Shown: one piece after another, positions 1 to 9,101 of the stretch
How positions within the stretch are numbered: position 1 is the first letter of the stretch
Layout: each line of letters starts with the position of its first letter
Assembly (NCBI GenBank): GCA_003024985.2
Contig: PXIH01S0007511.1
Direction: 5' to 3' (one strand)
Length of the DNA: 11,675 nt
DNA from: Euperipatoides rowelli
Lineage: Eukaryota > Onychophora > Udeonychophora > Euonychophora > Peripatopsidae
Program-made: the position numbers and the translations under genes
Notes under the pieces: model-generated
Database searches by the model: none
Seen by the model: the letters and a program-made list of their open reading frames with translations, nothing else
What the model was told of the DNA's origin: nothing

Positions 1-102
1 AATTTTATTTATAAAGCATCTCAAATTGCAAGAAATACAGTAACTGTTGTTAGAGAACAAGCCAGTGTTCAACTCATTGATGGCAGTTGCAAGAAATTGT
101 AA
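1..102 (+). other. Open frame at left edge, uncertain coding end
   Basis: Frame 1 is open from the first base to a TAA at 100-102 and reads, in part, KASQIARNTVTVVREQASVQ then LIDGSCKKL. The stretch is less AT-rich than what follows, and AATAAA words occur at about 165, so it could be the last coding exon of a plus-strand gene. It is only 33 codons, the minus strand is also open here, and I do not recognise the peptide. It is listed because it abuts the edge. Confidence 0.2.
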
Positions 103-777
103 AAAAAAAAAGTTACATCTCATTTACTGTATATTTGTTTTCAGCATTAGCATTCATTACGGTAATAAATAAAATAAAAATCAAACAAAGGGAAAGAAGA
201 GACTGTCATGTGTGTCTACAACAACTGAAATTATTCTAAAAATGATTTTTTATCCACAGGTGTTGTAACTTTGAATATAGTGCTACAGGTACAACAATAT
301 AACATAAGACAAATCATTATCAATTACAGGTGGCCTAATGGTGCCTTTGACTATATAAATTGTAGATCTTTGCTATTGAGAATCATTACTAGATCAATTA
401 GAACGTTTGCTCTAAATATTACTCTCTATTATAATAATTGGTCTGAATAATTTTCAATTGGGCAAAACATGTTTGTCATCGTTTTAAAATTACTAAAATA
501 NTTTTGTACAAATTTTATTAGAATTATCAATAATAACAAATGTTTTCCTCCAACACAATGTGCAGAATAATAAAAAGCAAAAAGAAAATAATATGAGGTA
601 CACTTAAGTTTTAACAGAATAACAAATAGGCTTAGTTTTCTCCAATTTATTTAATTTACTTAACCCTTTTGAAACTCAAATGCAGGGAAAAGTAAAAATT
701 TTCTGTGATCTTTAATAAGCTGGTCAATTTTACATGTCAATGAAATCACTGTAATTCTTTACATACTACTTACAAAA
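103..777. other. AT-rich non-coding stretch
   Basis: I see no gene or recognisable repeat here. The base at 501 is unknown. Short A and T runs dominate. Confidence 0.6.
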
Positions 778-900
778 TAGGGATTTATGAGTGCAGAGAA
801 GTTTTTCCCCTATTTAAAACTTTATGATTCATTTTCTGACAATAAAAATAAATCGTAAAGTTTAAATAGGGAGAAAAATTCCCTACACTCATAAATCCTA
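778..900. repeat. 123-bp imperfect fold-back (MITE-like palindrome)
   Basis: The left arm starts TAGGGATTTATGAGTGCAGA and the right arm, ending at 900 with CACTCATAAATCCTA, is its imperfect reverse complement. Pairing continues inwards through CCCTATTTAAA-ACTTTA and an AT-rich stretch almost to the centre near 839, leaving a loop of about 10 nt. About five or six mismatches and two one-base gaps are visible in the outer 48 bp. The element begins and ends with TA, which would suit a Tc1/mariner-type miniature element using TA targets, but no separate target duplication can be proven. There is no coding capacity. Confidence 0.75.
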
Positions 901-1879
901 TCAAACTAAACAGTCACAAATAATACTCCTCCTCTTTAATATTTCACTAAGCATGGAGAGAAATATTTCTCTTAGAACTAGGAACTGGATGATGGACTTA
1001 AACTGATTCTGTCATGTTCTAATACCTTAGGGTAATATTCTTTGCCAAGTACAGTATATCATTGGTGTGAATATGCATTTGATATACAAGTATTAGTAAA
1101 AAAATATTGATCTGCAATTTGATTCGATCACTCTCTAATGCTCATACTATACACAATTATTAACGGAACAGAAGGCTTATAGGGATATTCCATTCCCAAT
1201 GGATTTAGCTAATTGGTAGATACAGAGTTTAATTTTAGAGAATATATATGAGATGGGTCAAGATGTACTTGTACTTTTTATCAGCTCATTTCACAAGCTA
1301 AAAGAATTAAAGCATTTAAACAAGAATAACTATGAAATCTAATTATTATTTTTTTAAAAATATAACTTTTTAATAACCAATTTTAATTAGATATTTACAA
1401 AACAATAGTTTTGATTTTGAATAATTTTTGGATCATCATAATAAATAATTTTCAGTCAAAAAGAATATGTTGAGCATTACTTGATTATGCGGAAAAGTAG
1501 CATTTAAATTAAAAAAAAAAAAAAAATATATATATAATTCTTACCAGAAAAAATGTTAATGCCAATGGCTGCTTGCTAGTTTTTATTTGCTACCAGATGT
1601 TAATTTGTTTGGTGTTTGAAAGTTTTGTTTATATTTTAAAGTTTCCTTTATGAAGGGTATTTAAGTTGAGTATTAGGAACATTGTTAATTTATGAAATTG
1701 AATACTAGTGTAAGAAGTATGTAAATTGAGTTATTATTGGTTCATGTTGGTTGCAAACTGTTTGAAGTAGTATACCGGTAAACGTTATTAAAAAAAAAGG
1801 ATCTTTTGTGCTTCAGATATATCAGAAGTATACAAAAAATTACCATGATGTGTATTTGATTGTACAAGAACTAGGAATT
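901..1879. other. AT-rich non-coding stretch before the LINE
   Basis: I see no gene. The A16(TA)5 tract lies here. From about 1560 the sequence becomes less A-run rich and could belong to the 5' untranslated part of the retrotransposon, but nothing identifiable supports that. Confidence 0.5.
1511..1536. repeat. A16(TA)5 simple repeat
   Basis: Sixteen consecutive A residues (1511-1526) are followed by five TA units. This is a low-complexity tract in non-coding sequence. It could be the oligo(A) end of an old retroelement, but nothing recognisable precedes it. Confidence 0.85.
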
Positions 1880-1997
1880 TATAAGAGCTGACAAAAGAAA
1901 ATACGAAGATTGGGGTAAATCAATTGTTATAAACCGCCTTAAGAATCTAGTTAAAATCACAGTTAATGAGACTAGATACTCTCTTCCTAAAGTCGTA

Positions 1998-2571
1998 ATG
2001 TCAAATATCAGATCTGTTTGATGTAATTACGCCTTACATTCAGATTGAAAAGCCACAAGTGTTAGTATTGACAGAAACTTGGATTAAGATAAATGACATG
2101 AAAGTATTTGACATTCCTGGATATCAAAGCCTACATAAAGTGAGATTAGGTAATAATAAGTCTTGTGGAAGAGGGGTGTAAATATAACTTACTGTATGTT
2201 GAAAATAATATTTGTCTATTATCTTTAAAATATCCTAAAGATGAAGTCAAAGGTACATGTATAACTATTATTATTAGATCGAAGTTTATGCCTAGAGAAC
2301 TGCCTTGGACCAATTTGCAAAGAAAACAGATTTTATTGCTAGCAAAGTAAATAATTATTTTCTGTCAATACAAAATGAAAGTTATGGTATTGGGTGATTT
2401 CAGTGACTAAGATGGACACTATTATTAAAATAGGATCATTCAAGCAGTTGGTTAAGAGACCAACTAGAATGGAAAGTATTCTGGATGTGTTTTTTTTTTG
2501 CAGGTTTTCTAGAATTTAGTGTTAATGTTAAGCCATCAATATCATCTTTGGATCATAACTTGATTGTAAAG
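1998..2571 (+). pseudogene. LINE endonuclease (exonuclease-endonuclease-phosphatase fold) remnant
   Basis: These are endonuclease-domain fragments of the retrotransposon, read in at least three frames. In order they are MSNIRS (1998-2015), PQVLVLTETWIK (from 2053), DIPGYQSLHKVR and CGRGV (to a stop at 2179). A frame change follows to CKYNLLYVENN, then MKVMVLGDFS (from 2375), VKRPTRMESILDVF (2451-2492) and PSISSLDHNLIVK (to 2571). They correspond to family signatures: the N-terminal Asn of NIRS, the catalytic Glu of TETW, the GDFN motif with its catalytic Asp (here Ser replaces Asn), the PTR...S.LD block and the terminal SDH (here LDH). Stops and frameshifts separate them, so no intact enzyme can be made. 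Confidence 0.82.
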
Positions 2572-3009
2572 GGAATTTTTTTTTTGAAGACCAAAAAAGC
2601 ACTCTAATTATGTAGCATTGGAAAAATTATTATGTGAATTTGATTGGAATTCTTTATTTCTGATAGATAATAGCCTATTGATTTAATTGCACAATCGTAC
2701 ATTAACATTCATGTTATGATGTATGAAAAATGTTTTCAGTTAGTTAAAATTATTAAAAGCAAAAATGATAATTTGTGGTGAAGTTATTTATGAAAGAGAA
2801 GCTGAAAATTCATTACAAATTAAGCATTTATCAAATCAAATTAATATATTAGTGAAAAATGTAAAAACTAAAGAACTAATAATATGTCAAATATAAATAA
2901 AGGATCATTTGATTTCTTTTTAAACTATTAAAAAGTTCACTAATTAGAAGCATAAAATTGAACTAATATAGTTCCCATATAAAACTGTGGAACAAACTTA
3001 TAAGTTCTA

Positions 3010-3375
3010 CTAGCAAATAAGCCCGTTACATGGGCATCAAACATTTTTAAGCTCGTTACACGGGCATCAAACATTTTTTATTTGGCACTACTACGTAGCT
3101 ACTTATTATTATACATTTAGTCAAGTGGGGGTTTATTTTGTTTTTATCACAGTGATCTAAGAGAAAACACCACTTATAAAGTTTCTAAAAATAGTTACTA
3201 GATGGCGCTGTTACTGGCATTGGAAAACCCGTTGCATGGGCATCAAACATTTTTAAGCCCGGCACTACTACGTAGCTACTTATTATTATATATTTAGTCA
3301 AGTGTTTTTTTATTATTATCACAGTTCCTAGATAGCGCTGTTACTGGCTTCAGAACTATTCCAATTAGTATATAG
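3010..3375. mobile_element. Interspersed repeat inserted in the LINE, with internal duplications
   Basis: This is a repeat-rich block unlike its surroundings. It opens near CTACTAGCAAATAAGCCC and ends near ATTAGTATATAGGCCTAGG. A 30-nt unit containing CCCGTTACATGGGCATC lies in tandem at 3021-3050 and 3051-3080 and again at 3227-3256. A 44-nt segment starting GGCACTACTACGTAGC occurs at 3084-3127 and 3261-3304 with very few differences. A 21-nt segment, CTAGAT(G/A)GCGCTGTTACTGGC, occurs at 3198-3218 and 3328-3348. The block therefore holds about two copies of a longer unit, the second about 47 nt shorter. It codes for nothing visible. A non-autonomous transposon or a retroelement tail is likely; I do not recognise the family. 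Confidence 0.62.
3021..3080. repeat. Two tandem 30-nt units, with a third copy at 3227-3256
   Basis: The two adjacent units differ at only a few positions, and a third copy follows 176 nt later. Each contains an interrupted palindrome of the form GCCCGT-N-ACGGGC or GCCC-N-GGGC that could form a small hairpin. The differences (T/C and A/G) mostly fall within the arms, and the second unit pairs as GCTCGT...ACGGGC with a GU or mismatch. Confidence 0.8.
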
Positions 3376-3377
3376 GC

Positions 3378-3425
3378 CTAGGATTAGTGATTATTTTAAA
3401 TCTATTGGAAATAATACATCTGAAT
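3378..3425 (+). pseudogene. LINE linker fragment just before the reverse transcriptase
   Basis: A short open stretch reads ISDYFKSIGNNTSEL. It resembles the F.NYF..IG..L segment that sits between endonuclease and reverse transcriptase in CR1/Jockey-type elements. It lies immediately after the repeat-rich block that ends near 3375. This is the main evidence that the block is an insertion within the retrotransposon, and that the retrotransposon resumes here. The match is short and from memory. Confidence 0.5.
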
Positions 3426-3499
3426 TACGTTGAAATTGCATTCTAATGACACTGGTAAAGGCTATTTGATATGCAGAAACGGTTCTTTTGTAGGATTGT

Positions 3500-4090
3500 C
3501 AGAATGATAAACATTTAAATATTAACAGTAGCCTAAATTTTTATTGTTAAGCTAATTTAATAATGTATTGTATTTTAAAGTAATGTTTTGATGTATTTGA
3601 ATATTTATGTTTAATATATAAAACATATGTTGATGTATTTGAGTATGTGACCCGGCCACTTGTGTAAGGAAAATGCTAGTGACATCATAATCCCGTTTTT
3701 GTTGCTCTCGTTGTGTGTGCGAAGCTGGTGAAAGTTTACAGCTGCACTGGATTTTTATAGAGGAACTTGTTATAAGTAATATATGGTTGCTATATAAAAA
3801 AAGGTACCAAAGTGTGATGATTCACTAAGAAATTTAAAGCGAAAGTTACTGTAAACTCTCTTGAATTGAAGAATTGTAATTAAGCTAATCTTTGACTGTA
3901 AAGTAATATTTAGCATGTGCTTTGATAACTATTGTATTTCATATTGTGCATCTACTAACAAACATCATTGTGCTGTATCTAAATTAATTTAATTAATTTA
4001 TAAACAAAATATCTCATAATTAATAAATAATACATACAGTAGATTTATAACTGACTGTATTTGGTCCCTATATAAGTTATTTAACAAATT
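3500..4090. other. Non-coding stretch splitting the LINE linker
   Basis: This lies between two LINE fragments that should be only about 100-150 nt apart, so it is probably an insertion or a locally expanded segment. It contains a short direct repeat, GATGTATTTGA(A/G)TAT, at 3590-3604 and 3632-3646. It also contains a less AT-rich patch, about 3645-3770 (GTGACCCGGCCACTTGTG onward). I do not recognise a family and see no terminal inverted repeats. Confidence 0.4.
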
Positions 4091-4092
4091 AA

Positions 4093-4661
4093 AAATATCC
4101 CTACTTACTTACCAGGGTTACCATTAACTCATGTTGAAGAATCATGGATTATTAAACACTTATAAAATTATCGATATCAAAATTCTCTCCAGCGGATAAT
4201 TTACTGATGTTTGTGTTTAATATTTTTGCGTATGAATTGGCGTATCCTATAATTAGATTAATTAATTTATCACTTGATAAAGTGAAATGTCCTAAGGCCT
4301 GGAAAAATGAAACCATTATATTTATACCTAAGGCAAGAGTAATATTAGAGCCTAATCAAGTGAGACCCCTATCAATGTCTTCAGCAATTTCCAAAAATAT
4401 ACTAAAAAAGGAAATAAATAATATTATACACCTATGCAATTTGAAGGGAATAAGAAGTCTACCAGTCATTATTTGGTACAATACGTAGATGCTGTATTAT
4501 GGAATATAGAAAATAAATCAATGTGCTACTACTATAATAACTACTATATAAAAGTCCTTAATTTTGTAGCTCACAGTATATTCAATGAGAAACTTATAGC
4601 TATGTTTGTCTCAACAGAAATTGTAAAATGGCTTATTTCGTTTTTGGTCCAAAAAACATAA
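4093..4661 (+). pseudogene. LINE reverse transcriptase remnant, frameshifted
   Basis: This is the N-terminal half of a non-LTR reverse transcriptase. A frame around 4129 gives VEESWIIKHL; the frame used from about 4156 continues through SPADNLL, ELAYPIIRLINLSL, CPKAWKNETIIFIPK and NQVRPLS (RPLS at 4363-4374). These match the family pattern S-G-D, PL..LIN.SL, P..WK...I.PI.K and N.RPIS. Near 4440 the reading moves to another frame giving EGNKKSTSHYL, then VLNFVAHSIFNEKL and VSTEIVKWLISFL. Those match the Q.GF..G.ST block, the AFD-TVDH-LL-KL block and the W..SYL block; the catalytic AFD aspartate is gone. The usual GVPQGS and YADD segments do not follow, so the copy is truncated or more heavily decayed after about 4690. 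Confidence 0.82.
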
Positions 4662-4690
4662 ATTTAAGTATTCCTGTAAAGTCTGATTCA

Positions 4691-6132
4691 CAAGAAATGA
4701 TTTTTTTTATTTTATTTTTTTTATTTCTTAAAGTTGAAGCTTTCACTTGTATAGTTATCCAGTAATTTACTAGATCCCAAAACATTTGCCAACAAAAATA
4801 AAACATTATCACATAAATTTTTACAAGCCATTTCCTGTACAATAATGCTAACACTAAATTATCATAAAAAATTTAAGATTATAACAACCTAAATGAAACA
4901 TATAACACCAAATTTTAAACACTACCGGTAAATAATTCTTAACTGATATCTACAACATCCACAAAGTAATCTCTATTTATCCTTATTTATAGGCTCCTGT
5001 TGCTGAAGGTAATCAATCTGCTGCCATGCTTCATAATATTGCCAGGCAATCTTGTACATTAGCTAATTTAAATGAAAATATTTATTTTGGAACTATCTGC
5101 CTATTAGCCTATTCTTATAATCACCCAATTTAATGAAGATTATCCTTATATTCAAGTAGCCCATTATTATAGTCCCCATATTATTATTAACATCATAATA
5201 TTATGGTCTTTTATCTCTACTGAGTCTTGCTATTCTTTTGATCCATCTTCCAAATTAAATTAGTAATAGGAAAGAAAGCTCCTTTTTTTTAGGTACAGTA
5301 CGTTATTAATAATAATCATTTTAGTTCAGAACCTATTGGGCTATACCACTCTCCCCCTATTCATTCACTTTATTATCCAAAATTACTATTACTATTACAA
5401 TGTGTCCCTGAAATGCTTTCTCACAATAGCAATTGTACAAATCCCGCTGAGCTGGCATGTTTAGAAAATTGGAAAATAAATAGCCTTAAAAGGTTCTTTC
5501 AAATTAAATATCCAATATTCTATTACCGTACTTTTTTTTAGTATGCTTTGAAGCTACAAAAGAGAAAAAGACATGACCTTAGGCTTGGGAGAATATAAAA
5601 TTGGCAATTAAATGTCAGTAGCTTTCATGCTCAACTAGTGAAGCACGGGGAATTGTATAAACAGGATTAAAAAAAGGGTGATTTGATATCCGGCTCAATC
5701 ATTCTTAGTTGTACATAATATAAATCAAAGACCATGGAATTCTATTTGCAGTCTTGTTTTTATATAATAGATCAGGAGCTAAAAATAACACAATTTTTGT
5801 GAATAAATTTGATTTCTCAGCCCATAATACAGAGATTTTTATTACCGTAAATAAATTTCCAAAGTAAATTAGGCATTGGTTGGAATTTTGTACTAATGTC
5901 AAAAATAAGTTAGTAGATTTTAAAAAAAATGTCTAAAGCATTTAGATAAATAAATTAAAAAATTTATCTCCACTTGAATTCCCACAACTTATAATGTTAT
6001 ATCTAAAATAACTGAATTAAATATATATGTTTATATAGAAAAAGATTAGTTTGGAAATACTATAGATCATTAAAAATAAACTTAGTTTACATACATGACT
6101 AAATTAGTAAATTAACTACCTGAAAGATTTAC
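4691..6132. other. AT-rich stretch, no supported gene; probable IFT80 intron
   Basis: This lies directly downstream (minus-strand sense) of the last IFT80 exon found and begins with its GTAAAT donor, so at least its right end is intron. I could not find the next IFT80 exon here on the minus strand. A plus-strand open stretch at 4993-5133 follows a TTTATAG acceptor-like site, but its product is not recognisable. A less AT-rich patch near 5390-5700 may be an unidentified repeat. Confidence 0.55.
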
Positions 6133-6296
6133 CTTTTTCATCACTTTTCCCCCTAATGGCAATAGCATCATTGCTGATTGTCACCGTTTGATCGTTCAAA
6201 AGATCCGCTCGTAAACCAACAAACTTTGGCGTACAGATACTACGACCTTCATAGGAAAACAACTGCATGCTTGCAGCTTCTACCAACAAAAAGTGT
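6133..6296 (-). CDS. IFT80: IFT80 internal exon d (last found in window)
   Basis: This is the fourth IFT80 exon, 164 nt. After a TTTTCTAG acceptor the first A completes AGA (Arg), followed by [36 protein letters not shown] and [18 protein letters not shown]. This fits the second propeller of IFT80, where vertebrate proteins have RHFLLVDG, YSYEGR and AIRDKADEK. Residues align without gaps as far as I can judge. The exon ends one base into the next codon before a GTAAAT donor, so the following exon must begin in phase 1. I could not find that exon to the left within the window. About half of the protein, including the C-terminal helical part, therefore lies elsewhere. The Gly in AIRGKSDEK, where I remember Asp, is a single substitution of unknown importance. 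Confidence 0.92.
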
Positions 6297-6852
6297 CTAG
6301 AAAATAAAAATAAATAATATTATTTTATTTGTTTATTAGTAGAAGAAAATGATTAGTTATAAGCAGTAAATTCTAGACAGAGCCATTATATAGAGACCTG
6401 TAATTTAATTATTATCTAGCCAGATAGTTTTAAGAAATTGAAATTCCATTAGTGTGCTTTCATTCTATGATTCTCAAATAATTAAATGTTTTAACTTTGA
6501 ACTCTGATGTGTAATTTAAGAATTAAATTATCTGAATTAATAGGCATTCACACTAAAATTAAATATATGTTTTTAAATGCAGTTAAATTATCCAAATTAA
6601 TTTAGATCATAAATGGATTTTTATGAAATTTAGTCATATTGATGTAATAATGAACAAATGAAGTAAAAATGAAGCTTCATATCTCTTTTACTTATAATGT
6701 ATATAAAATTTATGAAAAAAACTATTTATTTCAATAACTATTAAATACATGTACACCAGATTTTTATAAAAAGCAACAAAATGATAAAAATTTCACATTA
6801 ATTTTTTATGAAATAGTGTAGTTATTAATAAAATCTTGTTAAGTCTAGTTAC
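6297..6852 (-). other. IFT80 intron between exons c and d
   Basis: This is a 556-nt GT-AG intron (GTAACT donor, TTTTCTAG acceptor on the minus strand), the shortest of the three. It is AT-rich. Two similar stretches, TTAAATTATCTGAATTAA near 6523 and TTAAATTATCCAAATTAA near 6583, form a weak direct repeat. I see no other feature. Confidence 0.88.
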
Positions 6853-6927
6853 CTTTCAGCTTGTTTAATTAAGGTAACACTGCCTTCTTTTAAGTCAAAA
6901 ATGATTGGTGTGTTCCAATTCTTAGCG
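6853..6927 (-). CDS. IFT80: IFT80 internal exon c (75 nt)
   Basis: This is a short 75-nt exon of IFT80. A TTTTTAG acceptor is followed by C, completing AGC (Ser) with the previous exon. The reading then runs [15 protein letters not shown] and SVTLIKQAE, ending AG before a GTAACT donor. The [14 protein letters not shown] block is one of the most conserved stretches I remember in IFT80 and makes the family call very secure. It lies in the second WD40 propeller. The upstream intron is 2,174 nt and the downstream intron 556 nt. At only 25 codons the exon is easily missed by open-frame length alone; it was found by reading the minus strand between splice signals. Confidence 0.93.
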
Positions 6928-9101
6928 CTAAAAACAAAACAAACTATAACTAAACCAATCCATATTTTATGATTATTTTTTAAAAATAATTTGTACATAA
7001 TTATATAGTATTGAAATTACTTTATTAACTTTTTTGATCAATATTTCTTATATCAATTTAAAAAATATATATTCATCATACCAAGGAGAGATTCTATCAT
7101 ATATTCATTAAAATTTTTTAAAAAAAAAGTACCATAAATTTTGGTTAAAATTTCAAAATTCAAGTGGAAAAATCTTTAACAGTGCTCACTGCTCATGTGC
7201 ATAAATTGAAAGAAATCCTAATTGTACTGTTAACTTTAGAAAAAAATATATATATACAGTATATTTTTTCTATCTTTACATACTAATAGTGATTTCAAAC
7301 TTAATAGATGTACTTTATTTAAAAAAAAAATTGTACTTTTATCAAATAAAGCTGTACTTTCTTTAATAAAAAAAAACATTAATAAAACATCCCATCACAT
7401 AGTTCTCCTATGGATAGGCTAGTCCTATAGGTGTGTCATACCATAAACGTTAGTTTTACGCATTTATATTTTAAATCTGAAATAAAATGCTGATTTCAGA
7501 ACTTTTGAACTGTAATTGCTTACTATATTATTATTCTTTTAATTATTTAGCCCTTTCACAATGGAATTACAGGGAATGTTATGATAATTTCCTCCGACTG
7601 AAAATCTGAAAGACATTTGTTTGATAAAAAAAAAAAAAAAACTCACAATCACTGAAAAACGAACTTGTAAAATCTTGTTTCGAGAAATGTTCAAAATAAC
7701 TAAGTTAAAGGACAGTGACAGTTACGGCTTCTGCATGGGTCAATCCGATAAAAGATTAACATTTGGCGGTTCTCATTTTATCTTTGGGGTAAAAAAATTA
7801 TCTGTATGTCTAAGTTTACAATACATTCCGGTTTGACTGAGAACGGACCTGTTTTTATGAGTTTGTCCAGATGTCCTGAAAAGGTCACTTGGCATGCCTA
7901 AATGTCTAGATTTTAGTAAATGTGTCAAATTGTTAAATGTCTTAAAAAATTATAATTAATGCTCTTGTCTGTACTTGAACACAATAGTGAAAACTTTCAA
8001 TAAAATCCCTAATTCAAATTTATGAAAATTATTTTTAAATAAATTTAGCAATCATGGCAAGGTGAGAGCAAAAAAAATGATTTTTAAAATTCTGTCACAG
8101 CAGTGAAAAGAAAACTTGAAATAAAATTCTTAATTTGAACATGTTAACAAAAATATTTTGTTGATACAGCAGCTAAGCCTTCAGGCTAAGGTTTTGATGC
8201 TGGGGTTGTACCACTCTCACTTCAAAAATTTTTTATTAGTTTCTAAATATTTTACAATAAAATTTTGATGATAAACAATTAAAAATTAGATAATGTTTAT
8301 ATTTTTATGGCAAGCTAACGATCACCAAGTTAAATGCAATGGTTTATTTATTTTTTAATAAGGACAGAATAAATGTAAGTTAATTTATGAAATGTTTGGA
8401 TTTTAAATAGGCTAATATAACTACACCTCATAATAAAGTATGAAAATAAATTTTTTTTACAAAAAAAAAAAAAAAAAACTCCCCACCCTTATTGAATCCT
8501 GGGTGCCCTGGTTTTTTCCCTTTATCATTATGGTAACCATATATACAGTATGTCCAAACAAAATCTTAGACAGATAAGAACGGAGAATGATAATGTACCA
8601 TTACTTAACAATAATATCACACATAATGCACAAATATGTCGCTAGTATATATAAAAAAAAAGAAAATTATCATGTCTGCTTAGCATTTGGTCATTTGCCA
8701 ATGCACAGAGATGGTAATATACTGTATATATTAACGTAGTCCAATTTTTAAGAAATTAATGAAAGGATTAAGGTAACTAAACATAAGATTTGTGATTTAC
8801 AATAATATTTAACAGTTAAGAATGATCATTATAAATTATGAATACCTATAGTTTTAATTATAGATAAATTGGTACTAGTGTACAATAATGGGCATCATTA
8901 TTTTTCAAGCTACATACAGTACAAATAATACATTTTAAAATTTATTAAGTACAATAGGTGCAGTATCTAATTAAGCTATTAATTAATTATAATCAGCTTT
9001 ATTGTATATAGGAAACAACCATTCACTAACATGCTTTATTATATTATTATGAACATTAATTAGCCACACATAATTACTAAAATAAATGTCACCTTCATTA
9101 C
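6928..9101 (-). other. IFT80 intron between exons b and c
   Basis: This is a 2,174-nt GT-AG intron (GTAATG donor, TTTTTAG acceptor on the minus strand). No coding exon is needed here because the split Ser codon joins perfectly. It contains long A runs at 7626-7641 and 8461-8478 and an AT-rich hairpin around 7238-7270. There is also an imperfect CCTATGGA/TCCTATAGG stem-loop at 7407-7431 and a diverged direct duplication starting near 7986 and 8102. A stretch near 7640-7930 is less AT-rich than its surroundings, but I do not recognise a gene in it. Confidence 0.88.
8451..8478. repeat. T8-AC-A18 homopolymer tract
   Basis: Eight T (8451-8458), AC, then eighteen A (8461-8478), followed by unusually C-rich sequence (CTCCCCACCC). 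The T and A runs could pair. It lies inside an IFT80 intron. No retroelement body is recognisable upstream. Confidence 0.8.

Larger units (their letters stand above)
1880..4690 (+). mobile_element. Decayed non-LTR retrotransposon (LINE), interrupted
   Basis: This is the plus-strand remnant of a non-LTR retrotransposon with an apurinic-type endonuclease followed by a reverse transcriptase, in the usual order for CR1/L2/Jockey-like elements. Recognisable pieces occur in the correct order but in changing frames. They are the endonuclease at 1998-2571, linker fragments up to about 3010 and again at 3378-3425, and the reverse transcriptase at about 4093-4661. Many stops and frameshifts show it is inactive. 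The spacing between endonuclease and reverse transcriptase (about 1.5 kb) is longer than the linker alone should need, which fits later insertions at about 3010-3375 and possibly 3500-4090. The 5' boundary is a guess. The 3' end seems lost, because no catalytic YxDD or downstream region follows. It lies opposite in strand to IFT80 and probably within its next intron. Confidence 0.82.

Noticed and set aside
2165-2350. 61-codon plus-strand open frame
   Set aside because: It is not a gene of its own; its first part is one frame of the decayed LINE endonuclease.
4633-4854. 73-codon minus-strand open frame
   Set aside because: It is rich in Lys, Ile, Phe and Tyr as expected from random AT-rich sequence. 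It overlaps the LINE remnant on the opposite strand and matches nothing I know.
4993-5133. Plus-strand open stretch after TTTATAG (begins APVAEGNQSAAMLHNIARQ)
   Set aside because: It has an acceptor-like start, but another frame is open as well. There is no donor partner or recognised domain, and it is short enough to be chance.
5390-5700. Patch of lower AT content
   Set aside because: I checked both strands for IFT80 or transposase motifs and found none. It may be an unknown repeat but cannot be supported.
5705-5902. 65-codon minus-strand open frame
   Set aside because: Its length is expected by chance here. It does not resemble IFT80, and no fitting splice junction follows from the phase-1 exon end.
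7238-7271. AT-rich hairpin AGAAAAAAATATA / TATATTTTTTCT
   Set aside because: Such palindromes of A, T and TA runs arise readily in sequence of this composition.
7621-7836. 71-codon plus-strand open frame beginning in an A16 run
   Set aside because: The Lys-rich start is a translated homopolymer. The length is unremarkable, and it lies in an IFT80 intron. The patch is slightly less AT-rich, but no family is recognisable.
8160-8222. tRNA-like or tRNA-SINE-like stretch (CTAAGCCTTCAGGCTAAGG ... GGGGTTGTACCACTCTCAC)
   Set aside because: The B-box-like part departs from GGTTCGAATCC at several positions, and I could not draw a cloverleaf. At best it is a very old remnant.
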